The notes under the pieces: model-generated
Seen by the model: only the letters and a program-made list of their open reading frames with translations
Told to the model about the DNA's origin: nothing
Databases searched by the model: none
Translations under genes and position numbers: made by a program
Assembly (NCBI GenBank): GCA_964035545.1
Contig: OZ037767.1
Coordinates: 22,611,128 to 22,675,127 of the forward strand
DNA from: Bugula neritina
Taxonomy: Eukaryota; Bryozoa; Gymnolaemata; Cheilostomatida; Bugulidae
DNA length: 64,000 nt
Reading direction: 5' to 3'
Part shown: piece after piece, positions 13,801 through 27,165 of the stretch
Numbering within the stretch: position 1 is the stretch's first letter
Layout of the letters: every line of letters starts with the position of its first letter

Positions 13801-16800
13801 CAGTATACGTAATAATACTTTATACACACAGTGTACGTAATAATACTTTATACATACAGCATAGTAATAATACTTTATACATACAGTATACGTAATAATA
13901 CTTTATACATACAGTATACGTAATAATACTTTATACATACAGCATACGTAATAATACTTTATACATACAGTACACATTAATGTAACTGCTTTATACAACA
14001 TATAATTTTTAATCTACATACTATATACACTCAGTGTATATATACCCACATTATACATACAGCATATAACATGAAAATACCTATTTTATACAAACAGCAT
14101 ACATTAATATACTACTTTATACGCAGTATGCCATGATATACTTGATATATACATGTATACACTATGCGATAATATATACAATACTATGATATTATCACTC
14201 ACATAAGCAACATGATCTACTCCTATACTGTTTACATACAAAGTAATATATACTATATTTGCATCTCAAAAAGATGGGACAACTCTACAGCATATGACAC
14301 TAAAGGAATATAGCATTTAAAGATCTTGACATACCTGCATTGTTAGTATGTAGGTTATGCCTAGCAACTACTGGTCCTTTGTGTTGGGGAGACGGCTGCT
14401 GTTTAGTAGACAAGGATTTATCAGTGACCTTTGGAGCTATAGTGCTGGATATGTGAGGCACACCATCTGCAGTAGCCTTAGCTTTGGATGTGTTCACAGG
14501 ACGAGGGATGCCTATATCATATAACGGCAGTGATAGACCACAACTTATAAACTATACGGTTGCCAGGATACATCTCTTTCAGGCATATCAACTTGTATCA
14601 TTTCTCCACAGTTGGGGAAAATTAAGGTCTTCTTTTGAATCATACAAAGCTTATTATAACAAGGATATAATAAATCAGAAGATGAATTTTGAAACCAGGC
14701 AATAAAATTATCTGTTATAATACAATCTAGGGAGTAGCCGTGGTCTAGGGGTTAGTGTTTGCCTGGTAAACACAAAGGTCATGGGTTCAAGCCCAGACAA
14801 AGGCCATTGGTGATGTTAGGAAGAGCATCCAGTCATAATTGCTCCTGTGACTTATTTAAAGAAATCCTTAGCCCGCTTTAAGAAAAACCCTTTCCATCAG
14901 GGGTTTCTCACAGAGATAGCGACTATAAACTTGCGTGAGTTTTTTTTATTACATTATTTGGTGACTTGATATTAATAAGAAAGCAGGTATTTGCTACCTG
15001 CTCTATGCTTGCAGAATATTCTAGAAGGTTATCGTGTTTTAACAAACTTACTGCTTGGTGATGATCCTTTTTGAAAAAAGACCGGTTCAGAATTCTTCTC
15101 TGAAAATCTCACAGACTTCTTAGCACTCTGTAATAGAGTAGAACTTTACACAGAGCTAAGATAAAAATATTATTTACCAACATTAAATCATTGGTAAATA
15201 ATCAGTACAAAAACATATTTGTCTATAAAGTCAGTATACATAATTTGTCTATAATCTTTATAATCACTCTATATAATAAGTTGATATACTTAGTCTATAA
15301 TCAGTCTATGTAGTCAGGCTATGTAATATTCAGTGTATACATTATAGGTTAAGAGTTGGGGGAAGTTCAACTTAACTAAAATCAGTTGTATTTTTAAAAT
15401 ACATTAAAATTCTAGATAAAACCCATTGTAGTACAAGAATATTTATTCTATAATGTATACTACAGCGTTTCACAGGGGGAAACTACAGACTTTATACTAA
15501 AACTCAGTTTAATTCAAACCATAAACATGAAACATTCAAACAAGGAAAAATCAATTGGCTGATTGCTGAAACAACATACTTTAGGAGTTTCCACTCTTCC
15601 TGCAGAGTTCTGCAAGTGCTGTTTAGTTAGCTCTACACTGTCTCTAATACTAGGAGACGAATGAGATCGAGGAAGGGCCGGTGACTTAGGGTTCCTCTTT
15701 TTCAGAATGCTTCTAGGAGCACCGCTATCACTGGCCGTGTCACTGAACATGTCTATTTGATGCCCCTGACAGCTCTCAGATGGAGTGTTAGTGTTAGTAG
15801 GCTGCACGGCGGGAGCCTGTGGTCTTGGATTTGGTTCTGTGCTTGGTGGAGAGCTGTCCTGGGTGCCCCATGCGTGAGCAGGAAACTCATTTACTAAGGA
15901 CTGAGACTCAGTGCGACTCTTCAGATAGAATGACACACCACCTGGTGGCAATACACATACAAGGTGTGATAACTCTTCACTGTAAACGAAGACTCAGCCA
16001 ACACTTATTTGACTGGTGCAAATCACAGCTAAACACAAAATAACTGGCGGAATAAATTTCAAAAAATAGTATTAAAATATAAAGTGTTTATATAAATTCA
16101 GAAATACTTTGTTAGCCTGCACAAACAATGTTTGCGGTGAAATGATATAAAAACTGCTGGCTCAAATCAAAATCAAAATTTATAATTTCCAACTTTGAAA
16201 TGAAATGCACAGTGACTGAATGGAAATGTCGGTTACACTAGAATATGTAATCATAGTAGAAAGAGAGTCTTCAGTTAGCAGAATTGTGCTGGTGTCGTAG
16301 AGTGAGGGTAATGTGTCTTATAATAACGTAACATAGTAATATTATAAAATTCAATACCAAATGCAAAGCAAATACCATAAAATAAACATCAAATACTATA
16401 AAATATTACATAAATTTAGTATAACAATTTACATTAAACTAACAAAGTCCAATACTGAAGATAAAGCCTGTAAACCACTCAATACAACTTTTCACACCAC
16501 CAAACTCTTTCCCTTTCCTGCAGCTTATTATTATTACTTCACAATAAAGTAGAAATCAATACCTGATTGGCCGTTAGTAGCATTAGCTGCGTCACCATTG
16601 GTGGAGGTGGAAAAGTTTTCAAAGCCCATGTCACCAACAGTATTGTTCACTGAACGAGTATTAGATTTCGCACCCTGAATATTTTCTGGATTATATAAGA
16701 CATTAGAGTGTAATAATTTGTTCTGTTTCCCAGATGTCACATTATTAGGAGTTGTGGCCACGTGGGAGGATCTGTGCTCAGTGGTGTTGACCACTTGGAA

Positions 16801-19800
16801 GCCGAGGAATGCATTTGGGTCAGTAGTGGGAGTGGCAGTAGTAGAGGCCATCTGTCTATATACCGGGGCACTTTGTACACGACTTTGCACGCTAACTGCA
16901 GTCTTAGTTCTCTGGTTATGATCTGATAATACGACTGGGGACTCTTGTCTGTATGTGTCGCCACCCACATGGGATTCTAAGGAACTGATTCTATTGTGAT
17001 AATTACTAGATGTGTTCTTTTCGTAATCTGTACCAAAATCTATTACATGACTTCGATAACTAGGTTGCTCAGACTCTAAACTGTCTACGCTCTCTATACT
17101 GCGGGCATCGTCCTGAGGCTCCCCTTCAGGTTTTGCAACAGGACCTTCTTCTAGTCTCATATCTTGCACCAGTTTCTCAGTGTTTCGCTGCACAATTTCT
17201 GCCTTACTTTTGTTCAATGCTGCTGAAAGCAAAACACACAGTTACCTATAGAAGAATGCTAACCCAGTTTACCAATGGAAGAAATTAGTATGTTTTTCTA
17301 TTGGCTAGTTAAATTATGATATAAATAGCATCAGCAACCACATTCAATGCTGCTCAATCTGATCAACCAACAAATAAGTGCCGCCACCACAATTAGAAAC
17401 TAGAGTTATCTCCACTATCTAAAACCGAACAAGAAAAATAAAAAAGATTATTGGACTTTTTCCTAGTCAAGAAATTATTCAAAATTCAACTAAAACTAGT
17501 CAAGTGAAACATTTCCTTTCGATAATTTTTCACTTTTGAAATCAGCCCAGCTACATAGTTAGGAGTGTAACATTAAAACAAAAGTTATTAATAGATTTTT
17601 ACTTAAATATTATACAAATCACATTAGTAATTTATCAATATACTGTTGAAAACAGTATACAACAGTAAGCTATGTGAATATTGTATTGATTCAGAAGTGC
17701 ATGACTGCTAACGACATTTATTAAGGCTATTTGACCTCACCTCAACTTCTTGACAAAAACAGAACAGCTACCTAAGGGCCACATATCATAGCCATTGATA
17801 CTTTGATACATGCAATAATATTCTCTTTATTATTAATAGCCTACTAATGGTATGATAGTTATAATCTATTAGGCACATTATGTGAACTATAAAATACGAC
17901 AATGTAAAACATGCTACAACCTGGGTATGAAAATTTCAGTTTTATAAGAAATCCAAATGCTTATTTGAACTCGGATTGACTCTAATAACAGAAACAAAGT
18001 TCCGCTAGTTATACGCCTCTAACTACCAACATTAAAAGAAAAATTCACAATTGAATTAAAATAATTGTGTTCTAACATTGATGAGAACCTATAACATCAA
18101 CATCAGAAAACACATAACATAAACTGAAAAAAAACAGTAAACAGGTACATAATAATAATAATATAACATTACAACACATCTACCATGATATTTGGGAGTT
18201 GTGTACACATAATGCCTGTTAGTCGATACTAGAAGCATAAAATAATAAGCACCCAAGGGTTGGTTTTACATTTTGCAGTATAACCAAATGCTGAAAATAG
18301 TTTAACTAAGTGATATGTTTAATAAAGGTACGTTTGTTAAATAATAAAGCCCTTCAAATAGGCAAAAGTTCAAGGTTTATTATAAAACTTTTCTAGCTGA
18401 TTCCCACAACACATGACTAGCAATAACTTTGATAATACTTAGAAACAAGTGACTACTCTGCAATAATTCTTATTAACTTTCATAAACATGTTGATTAGAA
18501 ATGAAAATGACTTATAGTCTGCCCGCAGGAAATGCTGTGCTAATTGTTCGACCAACTCAAAAAATAGAAGCATTATAATATAAATGTATAAAGATAAGTA
18601 GGTACTTTGTTGTTATGAAAAGATTGTGAAGCAATAAAATTGACATCTTACTATTCAAATCATAATATGCTAGCAATCCAGTTGAAAGTTGCTAATGAAC
18701 AACACATGTGCTGTAATACTGTATAATTGAGAATACAACTCCCAAGCTCTTATAACGCCATCAATATGACATTGTAACTAACACCAAAGGACAGAAGACG
18801 CGTTTAATAAACTATATATGGGTTGAGTTATTTGTATCAGTTTTAATACAGTTGAATGTTTTAAACACATTTCCAACAACCTATTGGAGCATTAGTAGTA
18901 AGCTTGTATATTTTATTAACTTATATGTTGTGTATCACCATTGTATGATACAAACACTGTACTGCAGTACAGTAACTAATGTTAGTGATATTTCCTTTCC
19001 AACACTCACCTTGGTGTTGAGCTAGCTGCTGCTCAAACATGTTACTGCTGCCATTCTCTAAGTGCTGCCGCATAGGTAATCTGTTTCTAGATAAGCTCAT
19101 GGAAGCATTGTTTTCATTGGTAGTGCTTATGTGGCCATTAGCTGCCTGTAAGTGGGCTCCATATTTCTATTAATCATTACACTTGATGTTAGACATAAAA
19201 CTTCACAATCCCATCTTATTAAATAAAGAGAAAAATGTGTGGTTCATAAATCATAGTAAGAACTTGACTGAAACTGTGTATGACTGAAGTTAATGAAAAT
19301 GATGGTGAAATGTATGAAATGGTGAAATAAACATGAACATCTAAAGCTAGACTGAGTACCTGCAAAAATACAGCCCCACTGTCACCAACATTATACTGCA
19401 ACTGAGAATTGCCTTTGATAGCTCTGAGAGCATCTTCTATGTTGATCTGGTTAGTTTTAACAACTGGTGCACTGTAAGCTCGCTCTGAAATGAGTGACAT
19501 TCATACTAAAGCTTTCACAAATTCTAAAAACCTGCACAGATGTGGCATGTATACTGCATAACTACCAAATTACGAAATGGCCGTTGAAAAACAGAATAAA
19601 ATTTAAACAGAAACATTTAATAAAAGAAATAAAGTAGGTTGTTTTTATGTTGCATAAACTCAGGCAACTTTAACCCCCTAGACACACTTTGCCGCACCGT
19701 AGGCCGCAACAGCAAATGTCAGCCATATTTAGAAATGTTTGCGATTCATGTATGTACGTTAGAATCAAGCACTACTTGAATCAAAAAAGTTGCAGCGGGC

Positions 19801-21785
19801 CCCTATTGGACAGGAAGACGTTCGCATCAATTCATTGGATATAAATGTCTAATGAGGTGCCATAGATCATACCCAATAGAGTTTTGAGAACTTCAGCCCG
19901 GACACATTAAAAATTGCTGACATTTTACGTTACAGCCTAAGGTGCGGCAAAGTGTGTCTAGGGGGTAAAGGTTTTCATTCACAACCCGTCAACAGTCTCA
20001 ACTCACTGGCTCTGGGAGATTTGACTCGCTGGTGACTGAGGGTAGTTGACCGGGCTGCCCCGGCCCTTTGGTATCTGTGAGTCACATCCTGTATTCTTGC
20101 CTTCCTTTCTGCTAAAATCTCATTCCGACGTTTTTCTTCTTCATTCTCCCGGGCCTTCTTTCGATTGATAAGATCCCTACAAAAAATAGCCACTAGATTG
20201 ACTACCCTAAAAACTACTTGTGGTAAACTAGAAGCAATACAAATCATGGCAAATATATATAACCATGTAAAACATAGAAAAGGTAAGTTGATGAAAAATA
20301 TAATCTGAAATTCTTGATTAGAATAATTTAGAGAAGGAATTTTAAAAACTACTAGAGATTTCAAAAAGTTAGAAAATAGATTATACTACTAACAAGTTTA
20401 AGTTTAATAATAAATACATTGCAGCTATCATTAACGACTTCATTGCTTACCTTCGCCTCTTGTTAGTTTCAGCAGAAAGTTTTTTATTTTTAATTGATAT
20501 GTCTTCTTTGTTTCCCAGTATTTCCTCTCTGAGTTGTTCCAAATGATGTTGCTGTAAAGCACTATATTGATTTCTATTAGATAAGTCAAGTATATACATA
20601 AGTTGAATTGTATTAATAACCATTATCAAGACTAGATTAGGTTCGAAGTTGAATCTATTGTAAGCATGATTAGGTTGATTAAATTTTAACCATGAAATAA
20701 CAGTTTCAAATAAAAATGCAATCAAACTGTACACTGAATACAGTGTATAAAACTTGCTGTTGACAAAAGCAATAAGAATTTGGTAATGTGTATGTGTGTA
20801 AATGTGAACAACTACTCATCAAGTATAACATATTCAAGTTTTAAATAAATGAATAACTATGTTATAAAATAATTATATCAGTAAGTGTACTTTATTTATT
20901 TAAAATTTAACATTGAATTTTATGCTTAGGTCAAATTTGGTCTATGAATTCAAACCAACCTTCCCAATCAGTTTTGTTTTTCCATCAAACAAACTATAGT
21001 ACTTCATTATAAATTGTCATAAAGCTCAAACAAACTTGAGGCTAATTACAAATTAATTTTGAGTTTACTTTGTTCCCATTTAGTAATCAACAATAAAAAA
21101 TCCAATTGCTGATGAATAATATTAACATCATCATTGTTATTAAATTTAATTTTGAAACTGTTATTACTTGTAGTTATCACCGTGAACGTTAACCACTAAC
21201 TCAGAGAATACTTTAAATTTAACCTATGCTTTAATTTTAAATAATTTAGTAACACTAACCATAAGTTCAGGCTGAACTCAAAATAAAATCTATTGTTTCC
21301 TTTTTAGTAAAACTGTATTAAGTTTTGGTTGAAAATGAATATTGGTCATACTCATAGATTTAGAAAAATTCAAATTATAAATTGAAAATTCAAATTCCAA
21401 TTAAATGACTCAAGAAGAGTGAATTACTAATTTAATGTTCAAAATAAATATTATTCTTACCATAAAAATAGTATCACAACTTATTAATTATAAGTATTTC
21501 AATTTGGCTTAATAGTTTTACACTTTGATTTACTGAAAGTCAACTGTCACTGTCAAAGTGAAAGTCAAAGTCAAACTCAAAGTGAAAGGATACGAGTAAC
21601 CGGATGAAGCAAAATGTCTCAGATCATTGTTATCCATGATATTTAAAGCAATAACTACTGTTGAGAACTAGCACCAAATTCTACAGAGCTGTGGGTTTGA
21701 ATCAATCCATTAAAGTTGTAGTGCCAAGTAAACCCAATCATACGTACGCCTTGTGATTATCATTGTGCAGTTGTTTGGCAGCCAT
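10820..21785 (-). CDS. CEP126: CEP126-like centrosomal/ciliary protein
   Basis: Fifteen coding exons on the minus strand: 21748-21785, 20451-20561, 20007-20176, 19360-19484, 19010-19145, 16563-17222, 15580-15941, 15052-15127, 14335-14511, 13527-13786, 12950-13253, 12271-12480, 12078-12112, 11816-11842, 10820-10942. Phases close for a 937-residue protein (human CEP126 is about 1,117). Landmarks follow the vertebrate order: a basic coiled coil at about 13-75 with NKRRR and RKKARENEEEKRR; an IEDALRAIKG block; SIESVDSLE at about 235; EFPAHAWGT at about 430; SILKK then IRDSVELTK at about 515; KSVRFSEK at about 537; and SLEEQRLLKSLDRLNNKLK near 860. Human CEP126 is known at the centrosome, pericentriolar satellites and cilium base. 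Outside these blocks the sequence is low-complexity and polar, as in the family. It starts head-to-head with the SYCP1-like gene. The 27- and 35-nt exons near the 3' end are the least certain. Confidence 0.85.
13787..14000. repeat. 28-bp minisatellite abutting a CEP126 splice acceptor
   Basis: About seven copies of a 28-bp unit (GTAATAATACTTTATACATA followed by CAGTATAC) start directly next to the minus-strand acceptor of the exon at 13527-13786. Degenerate, related AT-rich sequence (TTTATAC, ATACAGCATA) continues to about 14180. The array therefore supplies the pyrimidine/branch-point region of that intron. Confidence 0.85.
14727..14945 (+). mobile_element. tRNA-derived SINE, family 1 (best copy)
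   Basis: The 5' part looks like a tRNA: an A-box-like TAGCCGTGGTCTAGGGGTTA, an anticodon-like arm TGTTT/AAACA with a 7-nt loop, and a T-arm TGGG-TTCAAG-CCCA matching the B box. The tRNA-unrelated body contains AGGAAGAGCATCCAG and a tail CCATCAGGGGTTTCTCACAG followed by GCGACTATAAAC. It lies in a CEP126 intron, antisense to that gene. Related tails occur near 44960 and 48215. Confidence 0.75.
17223..19009. other. 1.8-kb CEP126 intron without recognisable features
   Basis: AT-rich intronic sequence between two well-supported CEP126 exons. I found no spliced reading frame in phase with either neighbour and no inverted or tandem repeat of note. Confidence 0.6.
19674..19965. mobile_element. foldback MITE with CCCCCTAGACACACTTTGCC ends
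   Basis: A 292-bp element with about 28-bp near-perfect terminal inverted repeats: CCCCCTAGACACACTTTGCC then GCACC on the left, and its reverse complement on the right. TTAA precedes the left end, while the right flank reads TAAA. A piggyBac-type origin (TTAA target, C-rich ends) is possible but the duplication is imperfect. It has no ORF and lies in the CEP126 intron between exons 20007-20176 and 19360-19484. Confidence 0.8.
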
Positions 21786-22093
21786 GTTTAGAAACACAGA
21801 TACAAATTATCGCGCATGCGTAAATTGTAGTACTTGCTAAAAATGACAATTTTTTCAAAATAAATTGTTGTAGTATCAAAAAATAAATATTTTTTAATTT
21901 TTTTTAAATAAATGAGTAACAATAAAAATACAATTGTTTGACAAAATTTGGGTGCGTTAACATGCAGACGATGCTATTTTAAGCGCAGGTGATCGACGCG
22001 TATTTTGTGCGTGTTACTGGCAATGGTACGGTTCTGTACTTTACATTAACTTTACGGTTATGCTGTGTGTGTAAGCTGTTCTAAAATCCAAAA
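21786..22093. promoter_or_regulatory. shared bidirectional promoter of CEP126- and SYCP1-like genes
   Basis: Only 308 bp separate the divergent start codons of the CEP126-like gene (21785, -) and the SYCP1-like gene (22094, +), so both 5' UTRs and promoters must lie here or overlap. The core contains CGCGCATGCGT at 21811-21821, an NRF1-like palindromic site close to the CEP126 start, and a second CG-rich stretch (GCGCAGGTGATCGACGCG) near 21985 in an otherwise AT-rich region. Promoter function is inferred from position and motif only. Confidence 0.65.
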
Positions 22094-22310
22094 ATGAATT
22101 TTTTCAACAAGCACCGAAAAAGTACAGTTACAAAATCTTCTGATGTTGCCCCCAATCCAATAATGTCAGCATGTTTTGAATCTCCAATAGCTGGGACTGG
22201 AAGAAACTCTCTTGCCTTCTCAAAAATGGTAATGCTAATAGTTATACTTATAGTAATACTAATAATAATATTAATACTAATAGTAATAGTGATACTAATA
22301 CTAATAGTTA

Positions 22311-22381
<71 letters not shown>

Positions 22382-22382
22382 C

Positions 22383-22417
<35 letters not shown>

Positions 22418-25400
22418 CCACTAATAGTAATACTAATAGCAATAGTAGTAAAATTAATCAACTTTAATTTTGTTTAGTTCTAATTGTTTAACATAATAAA
22501 ATTTTCATAGCATTACCTGGTACTTGATGTCAATATGAATATTAATATACTAGCTCGTATCGATATTGATATACTTATAGTTATAGCATTAGCCATTATT
22601 ATTATTATAATTATCATTATAATTATAATAATTAATGTTATCACTATTGCTATTGCCATCAGTATTACTATTAGTATTTCAGTACAATATCTACTATTTC
22701 AACTTGTCAATTATTATTATTAAAACTAATACTAATAGCATTGTTATTATTCAAATAAACTTCAACTTGTTGGTAAACCATTACTTTTATTTATCTTTAA
22801 TGAAGACTGCTATTTTGTTGAGTTTATACATAAAGCATTCACTTCCAGTGTTGCTGTTGATGTTTAATATTGTGAAATTGTCTTTACCTAGCCTAGAAGC
22901 AAAGAATTTCACACTCCACAGCAAACTTCTGTCAATCCTAGTTTTCCTGTTGCTGAGTCTACTCCATTAAATTCCAAAAGTATAATTGCAAAAGAAAAAG
23001 ATGGTGTCTTACAGCATCAAATACACCAGACAGCCAAGCAAAGATCTGTTGTGCATTCTGACAGTGATGTCAGCGCTGAAAATCCAACAGATTCACATGA
23101 AAAATCTTATCAAGTTAAAAATAGTAAAGACCAGGTAACCTAAACTCTTTTAATAGAAATTTTTGACTTTTATTTGGCTGCATTCTGCGTAGTTTTTATG
23201 TCTATTTTTTAGACAATCACATCTTACAATACATATAACAATAATTTCAACTTGACATTATAGTTGTGCAGCCTGTCTCAAATTGCTCTTGTTTATAGTA
23301 TCTCAAATATCTGCATATATCTTAGTTATTTGGGACATTATGGATATTATATTTATTCAAATGCAGAAACCAATTACTTGTAATTACTGTTGCTGTTAAG
23401 GATTCTACAGAGACTCAGATGGAATTGCTTTATCAAAGCTTGCAGTCAGAAGCTCAGAAAATTCAAAAGTTTAAAGTGCATGCATTGGCACAGATCAAGC
23501 AGAAGGTAAAATGATGATAATTATTTAGTAACTATAGCTGTCACTAGGCATAAACAATGTAGTAAAAATATATACAAAACCTCATGATACTATATATCTA
23601 ATCATTTTAATTTAGAACAAATTTATTAAGACGTTGCAAATTATGATAAAAGAAATAAAGTTGCTACTTTACTAATTCACTAGGAATACATCAAATGTGT
23701 ATTTTTTAGTCAAAAATGTTTTTAATATTGAACTTGTATTTTCATTCCTATGTTGCTTGTTGTAATTGTATTATTATAAATGTAAATTATAATTATGCAT
23801 AGGTACTGCCATTACCATCAAAATAATTACTGTTTATTAGTTTTACATACCTAAATTTTATAATATATTTCATTTTTATAAAAATGACAAGCAAAACTGT
23901 ATATATATAAATTGTAGCTTAGAGGTTTGTTTTATTCATTTAAATAATTTCATAAGAATGACTCGGCCACATTTTTAGGCTACCTGAAAAATTAGTTATA
24001 AAGTCTAAATTTTGACCATTTAGAATAATGCAATTATTTGTAACGTGTGGGCCTGTTTCTTGGTTAACAGCAGGTTATATCTATTCATTCATATTTATAA
24101 CTTTTATTGAAAAGTTTGGTTATGCGTTATTTGTAGCTGCATGTGCATAACAATTCTCCAGTCAACACTGCCATATTTCTCATAGCCTACTCAAGTTATA
24201 AAAGTTTTTGGAGCATAAATAAAGATTTTAGTTTAAATGTAATTTAAAAGTAAAATAGCAAGTAACAGATTTAGTTATTCAACATTTCTATTCGTGTTTT
24301 GTTAAAACTAGGCTATTAGCAATAGTGCTACTTTTTTTAAATAAATTTGTATTATTAGATTACAAAGTTTACTAATTTTCCATATGTTGTGGACACAATC
24401 ATTGTCAGAGCAGTCAGCTGGTAAACATCTATTTACATAATTGTACCACCTGGTTGAATCCCAACAATTCTATCTATATAAAAAGTTAAATTAGTAGTAT
24501 ATTTACTAATTTTGAAAGTTTCTGAAATTTTCGTTTTTCAACTAAATATAATTTTTTGTTTCTACATTTCAGACAAATTAGATTAGCATTTATACTTTTT
24601 CAGATTTGTGCTTGCAACTTATAAATTCATACTATGCTAAAGCAGCCTATTATCCAGTCTGTTATGATAATTGTTATTATATTGGTTCTGGTTATAAAAA
24701 TATTTATAATAATTAACATAAGTAACATAATTTTTTGCAGTCTAAACTTATTCAAAAACTTCCAATGGCAATATATTTCATAACGCTATGAATCTTTTAC
24801 TTTAAACTGGGTATAGACTGACAGTATAGCTTAGTGGCTTTAAGTGGCATTGGAGTAATTGTGATTAGATGACATTCCTAACTTTCCCTGCTGAGATTTG
24901 AATTCTTATAGTCTAGCACGACTGCAGATGTCATGATAAAACCGCAAGTATAACTACTAAACAATAATTATTTTAACAGCTTTTTTTATTAATTTGCAGA
25001 CGGAGGAAGTCTCTTTAAAGGAGTCCCAGATTAAAAGATTGTCAATTGAGCTGAATTCTACAAGGGTATGGCACTTCTTTATAAAAACACCTAAACATTA
25101 TATGACAATGTACTCTGACTTTAATTTTTTTGTAAAATTGAATTTTTATGCCATGTTTATTCTACAACAAAGCTATTAGAGCTTCACTGCATCATGTTCA
25201 GTGTGATCATAAATATAGTATGATCTGTACACTATACGTCATGTATGCATGCATGTAGGTATGTAGTAGTATGAGATATGCATGCTAATACCATACATTT
25301 ATATAAATTTTACAATGTACTTTAATTGGTATTATTTCATTTATAATATATTTAATTCCTACACTAATCTTCACTCGCATATATGTTTGTTGAGCATTTT

Positions 25401-26985
25401 TTTAAAGTCAAATTGTAAATTATTAAATTGCTAGGGGCTGACTTGTCATTGACAGATTTTATGATCAAAAAGTTTATTCCATGAAGCCAGCATTGATATT
25501 ATTTTCATGCCCAAAGCAATAAACTTAAATTTTAGACATGAATTTGCAGCAAAAACACGGTTTAAAATGAAAAAAAAAATATAGGTGAAGAATATCAAAA
25601 ATATACTTTTAAAACTAAGTTTGAGCTTTAATGAGTGTTCTGAAAAAAAAACTCAATTTATAAATAATAATGTTTAAATTGAGTGTTTCATTTTTACAGA
25701 TACTTTCAATTTAATTCATCAGCAGATATTTAGTATCTGGAAAAGGCAATCTTTATTTCTAGGTTTAAAAACAAGTTTTAAAATTACTGGCTTTCTAAAT
25801 TATAAACTTGCTGCTCTATGTTTTTCAGTCAACTAACAATCAGCTCAACTCTAAGCTACAAAGACAGAAACACAGTAACGATGATGTTTTGAATAAGTAT
25901 GCAAAACTTTCTATTTCTTTTTGATTTTGGGCTAAACTTGTAATACTTTTTTTGTATATTATAAAATTAAAATGGAAACATAATGTGCAACAACATTGAA
26001 TGTATTAATACTGGCTAGTAGATCAAAAGTCAATAAACATGAAAAATACTGCTCTCTTTATTGAAATGGCTGAAGTATATCTTATAAGACTAAATTTTCA
26101 GCGTTCAATGTTTATTTTTTAACAAAACTCCCTAACCTACTTTTTTCCAATATTTATTGATTTTCGGCTTGTGTGTCTCATAAATTGAATTATGCTGGCA
26201 TTTCAATTATAGTTATTATTTAGTTCCTGATGTGTATTGTTTGTTTGAAATTAAACAATACTCACTATTATAGAGTGGCGACAACCAGGGAAATGTGCTT
26301 TGCCTTAGCTGGTGAACACAAACATCTGAAAGACAGGTTAGAAGTTGGAAAGAGTTTCCTTGTTACTACACAGCAGAAATCATCTCAGCAAACTTTAGCA
26401 GTGAAGGTCCGGAATCAAATGATATGTGGTTGCCTAGCTTATAATATATGAACTACTTTTCAGCTAACAGCTGAACAGGAAACATGTTAGCTTTGTGTTC
26501 AACTTTTTGATATAAATTATTCTGAGTTTGAGTATACAGAACAGTCAAGTTTTACAATATGTTTGCTAAAACTATTTTTAGGCTTATAAAATTTGTTAAA
26601 TATACTGGGTTGTTTGTTCAGAAAACCATGGCGTCTGTTGAGCAGTTTAAGGATTCTATTGAGCAAAGGTTGAGACAAATTGAGAAAATGGGTAATTATA
26701 TTTTACGTGACTCGGCATTTACAGCTGTTAATGTAAGTTTCATTGCAATTAATGTTGACTAATTATCTAGCAAATTCTTAAAAACACTATGCAACAAGAG
26801 TTTTTTTATGTTTTAACTACCAGCTATTCTTTTTTATTAGCTAAGTCAAAAAAGTTAGAGCAAGAGATGCTTATTGAAGAGTTAACTTCAAAGGAAAAGT
26901 TATTAAGAAAAGAGGTAACATGAATTGTTTTCCAGTTCCTTCAACAAAAGTTCAAAACCAAACTATTTACAAACATACATTATAC

Positions 26986-27024
<39 letters not shown>

Positions 27025-27072
27025 AATCTGTGGACAGCAGCTGTTTCGGGATTTGTCCCCTCATCAGCACAG

Positions 27073-27165
<93 letters not shown>

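Noticed and set aside
14727..14800. Candidate tRNA gene
   Set aside because: The T-arm and anticodon-like arm are good, but no matching acceptor stem closes it and a SINE body follows directly.
22081..22477. Poly-Thr and poly-Val frames
   Set aside because: They come from the (TAG)n microsatellite. Only 22094-22228 is supported as coding (SYCP1 exon 1).
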